From Acephala macrosclerotiorum (Eukaryota; Ascomycota; Leotiomycetes; Helotiales; Mollisiaceae): a stretch of 64,000 bases of DNA. The notes under the pieces are model-generated. The model worked only from the letters and a program-made list of their open reading frames with translations, ran no database searches and was not told where the DNA came from. The DNA is taken from the NCBI GenBank assembly GCA_014904845.1, contig MU119203.1, forward strand, positions 186,001 to 250,000, written 5' to 3'. Below, piece after piece: positions 34,642 through 45,884 of this stretch. Every line of letters begins with the position of its first letter. Position 1 is the stretch's first letter. The position numbers were made by a program, and so were the translations under genes.

Positions 34642-35425
34642 TCCTTTATGACCTTCAAATCGAATTTTTCTCAAGTTCCTTTCATTGGAAGTTACGACCC
34701 CTTACAGATTGGTCTCTATCTCCCTTAATTCTTCTTTACCTTCGAATAGACACATTCGGATTTCTTTCGTCGGAAGTCACGACCGCTTTTACTCCCAGCC
34801 TTTTTACATCCCTTGACGTTACTTCTACTCTTTGATGTACGGTTCAATATCCTTTCACCCGAAGTCCTTACTTTCTATCATCAGGACTCGCTATATCTTT
34901 TCTGCTTGTGAATGATATAGGTTCTGAATTATATCGTCCAAAGTCCTGGCTCCTGCCACTAGATGTCGATGAACTATGTTCTGTTCTTGAATTATGCAAG
35001 TTCAGATTTTATTATCAGACAGCAAACATCGTCAGCATCAAAGAGCGAGCACCGTCAGCATGAGAATAGCAAAGCGTGCCAACATCGACATAGTAGAGCA
35101 CGTCGACCTCGAGGATCGTCAACGCAGTAGCATTATTAAAGTCCCAATTCCTTGTCGTCGGATCTCAATCTTCGTCTCTTCTATTATGATTTGCACAAGT
35201 TGAGAACCTCATCAGTGCACATCGCTACCCCTTACCATCGCATGCCGACTTTGTCTCCTCTATCCATGAATTGCACAAGTTCAAAATCACATCATCCGGA
35301 GTCGAGACTAGTTGTCATCGAATGTCGACTTTATCTCTTCCATCGTCGAACCCCATAAGTTCATAACTACGGCATAAGGTCGCATCCCTTACCATCGCAA
35401 GTCAACTTCGCTAAGGGTCCCTTCT
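34642..35425. repeat. degenerate tandem repeat array, unit about 79-80 bp
   Basis: Units end in a shared box (GAATTATGCAAG, GATTTGCACAAG, GAATTGCACAAG, CCCCATAAG) followed by TTC/TTG and, about 20-35 nt later, a CGTC/CATC..GAAGTC-type box. Well-framed units are 34843-34921 (79), 34922-35000 (79), 35200-35279 (80) and 35280-35359 (80); looser copies precede (around 34680 and 34770, sharing GGAAGT-ACGACC) and follow. Pairwise identity is low, so the array is old. No ORF runs through it. It lies 330 bp upstream of the MER3 start. Function unknown. Confidence 0.6.
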
Positions 35426-35755
35426 GCTCCTGGAATTGACCAATCGCTTCATGCTTGGCTTAACACCGATACTCGACCTGCTTTCTTGCACAAAAACTTT
35501 CTATCCCGACGAGACATGTCTTGAACACTGCACCTGGGCAACTCGCAACATAGATAGTCTAAGATGCTGAAATCATAGCATAGGACACAGAAGCATGTCA
35601 GCGCTAGTCGTCCACTGACACTGTCCTCATCTTTGTCTATCCTTCTCTGTCTTTCTCCCCTATCATCTACCCCTCACTATCATTCAACCTCCCTCTAGAG
35701 ACATCCATCCCATGGAACACGTATTTTTCTTTCCATCATCCATCTTTGACAAAAC
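35426..35755 (+). promoter_or_regulatory. MER3 upstream region with pyrimidine-rich leader
   Basis: A CT-rich stretch covers 35625-35705, the usual leader or core-promoter feature in filamentous ascomycetes, about 50 bp before the MER3 start codon. No TATA box identified. Confidence 0.4.
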
Positions 35756-38700
35756 ATGGACCGCCATCCAGATCGACACGTTCAGCGTCTCATTGACAAT
35801 GCTGTTGCAGAGCATAGCCAAGCAGAACCCCAAGGCACCATGAACTTTCCTAATGATGGGAATTGTCGGCTCTCAGCACTGGACTTCCGGCAGGCACTGC
35901 AGAATTCTGTGGCGGCAGATAGCCAAGCTGGATTCCGCGGAGCCATGGATAACTCCACTGAAAGTGAGGATTGGACTTCGGGACTCGGAATCCGCCCCGC
36001 GATGCAGCCGCCGTCAATGTACAGTGACCTTGGTAAGTCTGCTACCAATCTTATGTACTGTCACTTGCTCACCACTTTCAAATGATCAGGTCGGCCATCC
36101 TACGAAGCGAATCCACAACCGACATCCTTCTTCAGAGCGGGTTCAGGCCCAAGCAGACTATCCTTCGCACCTCGAACTACCTTCAATCAGAGCTCCTTTA
36201 ATCAGGCCGAAGCCCACCCAAGAACTCTCAGCAATGCCGACAATCATTTCAGATTTACACAAAACTTACGCCAAGGCATGCCACTAAACCAGGCTCAACC
36301 ACGATCACACATACCTCAATCTGCAGACTCAGTGGATCAATTAGTAAACTCTATGCTGATGCAGGAACCATTACCACAGGCTAGGTCGGATTTTGCTACT
36401 GCACTACAAACAGACTGCGGACGAGAGCCAGAGCCTGCCAATTTCTTTCAGGGACTGCATGCAAGCAGATTGGGCCAGCTGCAGCCTCAAAGACAGCAGG
36501 TTACACCACCGTTCAACCTGAGTAAGTCTTCTGGATCATGTACTGCTCGAAACCTCTGTTTTTCGCCCATGTCTTTGCTTTTCGCCCATCTTTTTCACTT
36601 TCCCTCACGACCTCCCTTTTCGCCAATCTATTCACTTATACTTCTGGCTTCGCTTTTCGCCCATCTATCTACCTTCCCACACGACACCACTTTCCTTTTC
36701 GCCCATCTACTCACCTTCTTCAATAACACTAATGTCTACAGGTGGTCTCATCTACAGCCCTAGCGGACGACAAGAGTCTGAAAGCTCGTCACCTATTATC
36801 GGTCAAGGCTCTAGCCCCTCTGCCAGGGCTAGTCTCCGTCGAGCTTCAAACATTATGCCGACCTCATCAACACAAAGCCGTGATCACCGCCAAGGAGTAG
36901 CAGACCTACTGCCCGAGACGCCGAGAAGACAACCGACATTTCCGACGAAGCATACACCTCAAACACTTGCTCTTGGGCATGCTCCACCCATGGCCCATGG
37001 AATCCAGCTTGTCTCTCCACATGATCTACCTGACCGATTCCGACATGTCTTTCCTTACGAGTTATTCAACGCCGTTCAATCCAAATGCTTCGAGTCGATA
37101 TACAAGTCCAATGAGAATGTTGTGGTATCTGCTCCCACAGGTAGTGGCAAGACCGTTCTGCTTGAGTTAGCAATCTGTAAGTTGGTCGATGGCTATCAGT
37201 CAGGCCAATTCAAGCTCGTCTACATGGCTCCTACAAAATCACTATGCTCTGAACGATTGCGAGATTGGGAAAAGAAATTCAGCCACCTGAACCTACCTTG
37301 TGCTGAATTGACCGGAGACACCAATCAGGCCGAGATGGCCCGAGTTAGGAACGCTTCCATAATCGTTACAACCCCCGAGAAATGGGACAGCATCACTAGA
37401 AAGTGGGAGGACCATGTCAAGCTCGTCCAAATGGTCAAGCTGTTCCTCATCGACGAAGTCCACATATTGAAGGATACTCGAGGTGCGACTCTAGAGGCAG
37501 TTGTTTCCCGAATGAAGAGCATGGGAACCGACGTCCGTTTTGTTGCTCTCAGCGCAACTGTGCCGAACTCTCATGACATTGCTCTCTGGCTGGGTAGGGA
37601 TCATACCAATCAACACCTGCCGGCCCATCGAGAGACGTTTGGTGAGGACTATAGGCCTGTGAAACTCATGAAATGGGTGCACGGTTATGATGGGATGATG
37701 AATGATTTTGCCTTTGAGAAAGTGCTGGATGGAAAACTTCCAGGCTTGATTCATTATTATAGCCAGAAGAAGCCTATTATGGTGTTCTGCTTCACCAGAA
37801 AGTCTTGCGAGAGCACGGCAGGTCTTCTAGCTGAGAATTGGGGCAGACAGAGAGTCACCGATCGACCATGGCCGGCGCCTACAGAGAGAACTGCCGTGGG
37901 CAACAAGGAACTTCAACAACTTGTCACATCTGGTATAGCATTCCACCATGCTGGCCTTGATCCAGACGACCGCCATGTCATTGAGAGAGCTTTCTTAAAA
38001 GGCGATATCAACGTTATCTGCTGCACATCTACACTTGCAGTAGGCGTCAATCTACCTTGCCATTTAGTTGTCTTGAAAGGCACTGTGGGCTTTCAGGATG
38101 GAAAGCTGTGCGAGTACTCTGACTTGGAAGTCATGCAGATGCTTGGCAGAGCTGGACGACCACAATTCGATGACAAAGCTGTGGCTGTTATCATGACACG
38201 CTCAGATAAGGTTGAACGCTACAAAAAGATGATTTCTGGTCAAGATATCCTGGAAAGCACATTACACCTCAATCTCATTGAGCATCTCAACTCTGAGATC
38301 AGCTTAGGCACCGTCAATGACCTGTACCAAGCCAAGAGATGGATCAATGGCACCTTCCTGAGCGTTCGCATGAGACAAAATCCTGCCTACTACAAGATCT
38401 CTGGCGTTGCTGACGGCGGAAATGCCGATGACCGTCTTGAGCAAGTTTGTGAGAGGGACATCAAGCTTCTTGAAGAGCACAATCTCGTGGTCGATAAACA
38501 AGGCTTCCAATGCACTGAGTATGGAAAGGCCATGACTCGTTATATGGTTCAATTCGAGACTATGAAATTGCTTTTGAGTATTCCTCGACAGGCGAAGACG
38601 GGGCAGATAGTAAGTCCCACTCCCTTCATGATCAACGTCAAACTAATCGAGTTACAGCTTCATGCTATCTGCCAGGCCATGGAGTTCAAGGACCTTCGAA

Positions 38701-40970
38701 TGAAGCCTGCCGAACGACCCTTCCTTCGAGAGTTCAACAAGTCACCTTTCATCAAATTCCCTGTCAAGGAAACAGTCACTAATACATCACACAAAGTATC
38801 TTTGATGATCCAGGTCCAACTAGGAGGAATTGATCTACCCACAGATAAAGAATTTACCGTGATTAAGAGACAATTTGGCACAGACAAGAGCATCATCTTT
38901 GATCGCATCCAGCGCCTAGTTAGATGCGTGATCGATTGTAAAGCTTTTGACCAAGACGGTATTTCTACTCACCATGCCTTGGACCTGGCCCGAAGCTTGT
39001 CTGCAGGCTACTGGGAGAATTCAAATCTTCAACTCCGACAAGTCCCTCAAGTAGGACCGGCAGCACATAAGAAGCTTATCCAAAGTGACATCAAGACCGT
39101 GGAGAAGCTTATCAGCCTCGGAACTGCAGACATCGAACGAGCTATGTCCAAGAACCCGCCTTATGGCAAGAAGATGAAAGACATTCTCGGCGGTTTCCCT
39201 CGCCTGAAGATGACCGCCCAGATCACTGGAAAAGTCAATTCCAAGCAAGGAGAAAACCCTAAGGTCAGTGTCGTAGCTCGACTCAGCTACGAGAATGACA
39301 AGATCCCAGTGTGGAATGGTAGAAGACCATCAGTCATTTTTACTGCCGAAACTTCCGATGGTACACTTGCCAGACTCTGGCGTGGAGCTATTGCGAAGCT
39401 AGAAAATGGCCACGATCTGAACTTCCAAGTTACTTTGCAGGCGCCCGCAGAGATTATCACCCTTCGCGTTGCTTGCGAAGAGGTAGTCGGAACCATAAAG
39501 AATTTCACTCTGCAGCACAACAGTCCCGCATCTGCCTTTCCTACTCCGTCGCCAAACACGACAACCAAGGGGGAAAGCCCGGATAACGCCGAGAAGGTTG
39601 CCCGTGACGAAGTTGATGATTTTGGAGACGACGATGTCGGAGACGAAGATATGCTCGCTGCAATCAGAAGTGTCGAAGCCATGAATCATCCTGGTTCAGA
39701 CGATTTTGCTGACATCGACGATTTCGAGACCAAGTCAAAAGCCACCAAGGTGAAGAAGACTAAGCCCACGAAGAAGGAGCCCGCCAGGGAGTCAATGCAG
39801 AAGGACTCAGAAGATGCGAACGAGACTGAGACGTTAGAGTCCGTCCAGATGGCTAATGGTAAATGGACATGCAATCATATCTGCCGTGATGGTGCTCCTT
39901 GCAAGAATGGCAAGCCTTGCAAGCACCGATGTTGCAAGGAGGGGTTGGACAAGCCTCGAAAGCTGGCCAGAAAGGCATGTATCTCCTTGCAGCTAATGGA
40001 CGTCCAAATTCTAACACTCATGCCAGCCGTTCACCAAGGGCCAGACTGACTCTGATGCCAAGATGGCGGGCAAGAAGAAGGCAAAGAGGGTCAGTAGTGA
40101 TGATATTTAGCTTCTAGACCTATTCTCACTACTGTTCAGGGTTCTCGAGGCCTCTCTGAAGCGAAATTCAAGCTTGAATCCTTCGACTCTCCCCAAGCCT
40201 CCGACACAGAGCTTGTCGACCTAACACAAGTCCACTCTCCCGTCGGTTACGAGAAGGTGGCTCCTCGAGAGTATCGAAAGCTTCACGATCTTCACACGAA
40301 GGTCCAGGGCGACAACCCCATCCGACTTCCAAAAAATATGAAGCCCCAATTCTCCTACACAGCCGGCGAACAACCCAAGCTCCCATACCTCCAAAACAAT
40401 GAAGAGCCAGAGGAGTCTTTCGACGCACCTAATTCTGAGGGCTTGCAAGACTTCGACATGCCTACTGTTGCAACTAGATCTGAAAATCTCCATGACGATA
40501 TGGACATCTTCAACGAGACATTCTTCCAGGATGCTCTAGACATTGACAAGGATGCTCCAAAATCATCATACCGGGACGACTCTATGAACGGCCTTGAAGC
40601 AAGCATGATGGAGCTCAGATCCCTCACTACATTTGTTCCACCTGTTCCAGCCCCTAGAGCTGGAGCTGGAACTGGAGCCAGCTTCTCCAACGATATCTTC
40701 GACTTCGGAGCCTTCGAGAGCGTCGGCGGCGTTCACGAGGGCTTCTTGGGCCTCGATCAGTCGGAGGAAGAGCCATTCTCATCTTCCGGTTCTCAAAATC
40801 CGCCAAAGAGACCATTGTCTGCACATGCAGAGTCCAAAGCCAAATATCGTCGACTAGCTAAGGATGCGCCTGCTACTCAACAATCGCAATCTCAATTTCC
40901 AGCTTGGGTGAACGACGCCGATCCCGCCTTGATCAACTCACTGAAAGACTACGTTGACTTCGTCGATTAG
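35756..40970 (+). CDS. MER3: meiotic DNA helicase Mer3/Hfm1
   Basis: Six exons, 35756-36032, 36090-36521, 36742-38609, 38658-39974, 40027-40089 and 40140-40970; 1595 residues. The N-terminal ~300 residues are disordered. The Ski2-like helicase core follows: Walker A APTGSGKT (about 366-373), TTPEKWD, Walker B DEVH (about 472), SATVPN (motif III), then the second RecA domain with HHAGL, STLAVGVNLP and QMLGRAGRPQ. A winged helix and a Sec63 domain follow, then a Cys/His cluster (about 1262-1290) with CNHICRDGAPC and CKHRCC, typical of fungal Mer3. The C-terminus ends INSLKDYVDFVD. Known role: unwinds and stabilises D-loops to promote interfering crossovers (ZMM pathway). Intron 3 (38610-38657) is 48 nt and in frame. 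Intron 4 (39975-40026) needs a GC donor (GCATGT). Intron 2 contains a minisatellite. The C-terminal splicing is the least certain part. Confidence 0.9.
36558..36710 (+). repeat. minisatellite inside MER3 intron 2 (unit about 38-42 bp)
   Basis: Five copies of the core CTTTTCGCCCATCT (one with CGCCAATCT) have their CGCC at about 36564, 36583, 36621, 36658 and 36700. The last three intervals are 37-42 bp and also share TTCAC-TTCC-ACGAC-CC flanks. It makes this the longest intron in the gene (220 nt against 48-57). On the plus (sense) strand it is strongly pyrimidine-rich. Confidence 0.7.
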
Positions 40971-43900
40971 AGAGAGGCGTTGAGGCTGTGGGGAGGAGAT
41001 ATTGCACATACACATTACGCTTTAGCACGATGTAGACCTGATCCTTCTGAGCATTGGAAGGGATTTCATTCCTTCATAGGGGGGGGAGTGGCGAATTTGC
41101 TTCTGATCATTGCATTATGCTTATCATGCATCCATCTTCAAAAGTTGCAGAGATTTGCTGCGTTTTAAAGATAGGCAAAGTTGCGTTGCTTTCTAAAATG
41201 GCTTTGAAAATAACTTGATGATCCACCTACTTGCGTTCCGTACCTGTGAACTCAAAAGTTGTGGCGACCTTATCAGTACTTCGATCTTGGAAGCCAATCA
41301 AGCTGTCCGTGGGTGGCAGAGTATTTTTGCAACGAAGATTCGCGGTTGCTACTACCGGCAATGATTATGATCGGGCTCTTGAAGCTCAAGCTTGAGCGGT
41401 GCATTACTTCATTGCTTTAGTCTTCGAAGTTAGCAAAATTGTCTGTGATAAGCAGACAAACTTTTGCGATGGAGATTCAGAAGCAGTCGAAAAGATACTG
41501 GCAAGACTCGATGACGCGCATAAGGGATGTGCTGAAACTTTAGTACTTTACTCGCTGAAGTATTTTCAAGCTTGAAATGGTCTTCGCTTTCGTTTCAATT
41601 TACCCCTATCTTCGGCTCGCTTAAAAATATCGGCAAGATCGCGCGGCAAAAACTCAATATCTAAACTTTGCAATAAGGCATGAAAAAAGAACAAAAAAAG
41701 AGGAAAGGGGAATTGAGAAAGGGGGTCGGATTACTTACTAGTTCTTCATACGGGATACTCCTTGTATTTGGGGGTCTCTCAAACACAGATCTAAGCAGCT
41801 GATGCACCCATACGTATTCCACTAGGGAACCTATTCCTAGGTGCCATGATTACAACCAATATCTGTCAGAGGTATGCATATCCCCTCACTTCTGTTAGAA
41901 GCTAATAGTAATGCGCATCATCCTGAACTTGGCCTGGCTTTATTTTCGTATGACAAAAGAATGCTTATTTAAATCTATAAAGACTTCTGTGGGCAAGGCT
42001 GTACTATGGTGATAAGCGAGGCCGAAGTACACGGCAGGAGCGGGAGACGCTTCCAACGCGATGCAAGATAATGAAGCTCGCTGCGATAAGTTGATGAGTC
42101 AAATCAATGGTCATAAAACAAGTTCAGAGACCACCTCTCGAAACAAAAGCGGAAGAACGCTGCAAAGCAAGGTACGTGAAGACTGCATATCACAACGCGA
42201 TATCAACTTCAACACTCCCGTGGACAGAGACGCTAAAGACACGTTATTTGTTCTGCTATTCTTCTCTTGCGGATGATGAACCTCTAGAATGTAGAGGGAA
42301 ATCTTTCCAGCTTCTACTTTCAAAGAAAGCTGCCGAAGAACCACAAAGGTCCGGATGAAGTGATACTTCCAGACTTTGCGAACATTCAAGGACACGAGTC
42401 CGTACACTGCAACAGCTTGAGCAAACAGCAAACATTCAAGTGATGTAAATACAAGTCCAGTATCAAACTCTAAACCTAATGATCTTTCCTGCGAGTGCAG
42501 CCAATATTTTCGAGAAGGTGCAGTCGAAGTAGTGAAAACAAGGGTCAGAAGTACACGGAGGCCGAAGATTCAAAGCAATACAATCCTGCACAGTGGTCGA
42601 TGCACGATTCATCTTGTCCGGAAAGAACTGCGATAGTGCTATGGAGGCAAGCTCTTGGGGAGAAACTTTCTCCCGAACCTTCGTCCCATATCTTCTCCAC
42701 TGAATGAATGTCTCTATCCTAGACAATACTATAGATATGACGAGGGTTGGATGAACCCAGCAGCATCCTGATATACTTTAAAGTGCCTTGCTTGAGGTTT
42801 GTATGTATGCTAATCGTCGTCGTTCGAGGAGATGGGCAGAAACATCTGTGCATCGTCAACCGCCTATCCACTTAAGGCAACTCTACTTGAAGCATCAAGG
42901 GAGCCTTCGAGGAGGCATCCCTGAGACTCACTTAGGAGACCACGCCAAGTTCCTCTTCCAAAGATTGCACCTGGCAGTGTAACCTTGCCAAATTTCCAAT
43001 CCTGATTCTGTCTTCACGTTCAGCAGGCAGTCTTGGTACGCACCATGTATCTTGTTTGGGTAGTAGACCGACAGTGATGAGTCAAGTGGAATAACATGCT
43101 GAACGGGCCATGTTCGGCATGTCTCATCCTCTGTGTGGTTTCGGTGCTGCTCTTGTCCTCAAATAAGCATTCTGCGCGCACTCGGCACTCACTGCTGTCG
43201 CATACCGTGCGTCTCGGCCATTGTTCGCACATCTCGCCTTCTCTCCTTCTCTCTAGTCTTGTGTTCCGTTCGAATGTTAGCGATCCATCCAATGTAAGAG
43301 TTGTCACTGAGTGTCGAGTTTGGCTTATCTTCTATAAATTTCATTATTCGTCCGAATGTCGTTGACTTAGAACCCATCCTCACTAGCATAAGCAAACGGT
43401 GAGGTCAGCAGCTTCGAAACCCTCGAAACCAGGCGAAGAGCACCTTCTCGTTTCCCCTACGAATCGCTACTCGCAGATAGAGTCACAGGCTTTCCTGCCG
43501 CTGTGTACAAAGTACAGTACGCTGCTACCAGCACTTCACGGAGGTGCTTTGATAGAGAGAGATGAATTGGGTCGAAGAGTGGGCTGTGGGTCGTGAGGAA
43601 GAAGGGAAGAAAGGAATTTTGCGAGAGAAAGAAGTTTAAGTGTTGGCGAACGAGAGTTGTGCTGTGCTGGGAATGCATAACGGGGGTGGTGAGGAAGCTG
43701 CGGTGTTGGGCAGGAGCGAGTGCTTGGTAGGAGGAACGGAAAAGTTCGAGCAACCCATGACTGCTCGTCGCTATTTTGTAATAGATCCAAGTTGATCTAT
43801 GAGGAGTTCTACTCAAAGGCGTAATAATATTCTTAGAATTATTTTGTCCCAATTGGAACATAGCAATTGCTGAGTTATCGTATGGCCTGCTCTTGCTGCT

Positions 43901-44886
43901 GTCGTTTGATGTGGCTGGGGTTATTGCTCAAGGTTCTGCCCGAGAAGGCACAATAGGAGCCATGCTCAACTTCGTCGGTGACGTTACAAAGCACGGATTT
44001 TCGAAGTGAGCAAGAAATGCTGGATAGAGGTCTGAAGTGTACTTCACCTTGTGCACCGTTCAGCACCAAGGCCAATCAGCGATTCACATTCTCAAACATG
44101 TGTCCTGATTCGACTTCCTTGTGTCCGCTACCAATTCTTCGATACAAGATATATTGTTTCGTCTTCTCGTCGCTGTCGATCTAAGGCCGTTGTTGCCTTT
44201 AATTGAATGTGGAGATTTTTGAAGTGGTCGTGTGTCTTCGACAAGTTACAGCACCGTCAGCACATCTTTCAGGACAGTAAGAATTGGTCATGATACAAAA
44301 TTTTCGAGGCCATTTGACGTTGTCTGTTCCGAAACACACATTTAAGCTTCATAGCGTCAAAAAAACCACACCGTCATCAAGTCTTGTCTATACAAGGAAA
44401 GAATCCTCTCGTGTTGGAAGCAACATCATATCACTAAATTCGGCTAATTCGGGGGGCTGTGATGCTCCTGTGCCGCACACTCCACTCCACAGCCACACCG
44501 CCGGCGGCGGATGCATCCTTCTCAGAAGCATGGCATTTCAGGTAGCAGTATTTGAGACCGTCTGTATGGCTGGGTCAAAACTTTCTCATGTTGGTGTGGG
44601 CGGCGCTGTGGATTCGAGACTCGACTCGACCATTAGAACTCCGTAATTCGGGCAGATCAGGTGGCTGTCAAGTCCTAAGTGGGAAGGTTACAGATTCTTT
44701 CCAGAGTATCAGAACACCTTTATCATAGTAATCGACACTTCAATTTTCAGTCAAGAGGTCAAGAGATATAGATCTTGAAGCCACGAGTCTTGGGTACCAT
44801 CCCGTCTTGGACATCTTAGACTTCATTCAATCTTAGACGAACACTTCACCACCGTCCAAAGCTCATCTGCTCCATTGAACATCGCC
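40971..44886. other. large gene-free region
   Basis: About 3.9 kb with only short overlapping ORFs (up to 134 codons at 43861-43457 minus) and no domain, splice chain or transposon-like end. A perfect 14-bp palindrome GCTCAAGCTTGAGC sits at 41384-41397. The first ~250 bp are likely the MER3 3' untranslated region and the last ~150 bp the leader of the next gene. A non-coding RNA or decayed element cannot be excluded. Confidence 0.45.
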
Positions 44887-45652
44887 ATGGCGACTCAAAC
44901 ACCCTCTCGCTATCACCTCCTCCCCACCCACGAAGACGAAGACCGAGACTCCTCTCCCCACGACAGTCTCCTAGGCCTCCCACCCCAATCCATTCCCAAC
45001 ACCTGGTCATTCACGCTAAACCCCATTGTCGTTCTCCGCGGTCTCTCTCTCCTCCTCTCCCTCATCGCCTTTCTTATCCTCTGCATCGATGGCGGCGTTG
45101 AATTCATCGCCGTCGATATTTTCCTCGTCTGCCTCATGATCATCAACGTCTTAATGTTGATCCATTACACAGTGTCCCATCTTGTCAAGGTCACTGTGGA
45201 AGTCAGACAACAGGCGTATGATTTGGGACGAGCCAAGAAGCCGAGAGCGTCATTGTATTTGGATCTGGTATTTGCGGCGGCGTTGATTCTCTCTTTGATT
45301 ATTGGGAATTCTGTGAAAAACCGTTGGTATGGAGGTGCTTGGAAGGCTGCCGTTATTCTTGGGTGGTTCGTTGTGTAAGTTGACCTTTTTTTCTGTGACT
45401 ATGGATTGATGCTGATGAGTGAATAGAGTGATGCAACTCCTACTCGCTTTTCCAGGACTGGAGACCAAGAGCTTGACTATCACCATCAAGTTGAACGACT
45501 ATCAGGGGAAGTACACTCCAGACACGAAACTTCCTTCTCAGGCGTCGACTGCCACCATGGGTGCAGCTGATTTTGGTGCTGCTCGACGACGAGGAACCCC
45601 TGAGGCTGAAGAGCCAAGACAAGGTGCCGAGGACATGTACTCGGCAGTATAA
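44887..45652 (+). CDS. four-helix membrane protein of unknown function
   Basis: Two exons, 44887-45374 and 45427-45652, give 237 residues. The true ATG is at 44887; the frame runs 12 nt further up only from a TTG. A hydrophilic N-terminus (~45 residues, acidic) precedes four hydrophobic segments: LSLLLSLIAFLILCI, VDIFLVCLMIINVLMLI, LVFAAALILSLIIG and AVILGWFVVVMQLLLAF. The tail of ~60 residues is hydrophilic. The 52-nt intron falls inside helix 4 (GTT GT|A GTG), so the helix is only complete after splicing. This is a fungal orphan-type membrane protein; I recognise no family and assign no function. It is convergent with the PEX11-family gene. Confidence 0.8.
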
Positions 45653-45884
45653 ATATGATGAAACGAGAAGTGTGAGAGGATAGTAGAAGAATCGTTCAGA
45701 TGACCTAGATCTGAGCTTGGACGAAGAATTGATCATGACGCAGGAAGGGGTGACGGAGGAAACGCTCGGATGGCATCGATCCGATGATGAACGAAGGGAA
45801 TAATGACAGACAAACTGGTCGACTTCTGAGAGATTTTTGGTACTGAATAGTTTGGAGTTTAAGAATGCTTAAACTTCTCTCATA

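Noticed and set aside
43457..43861. 134-codon minus-strand ORF
   Set aside because: Ser/Leu/Thr-rich frame from a pyrimidine-rich strand; an 84-codon ORF overlaps it in another frame; no domain.
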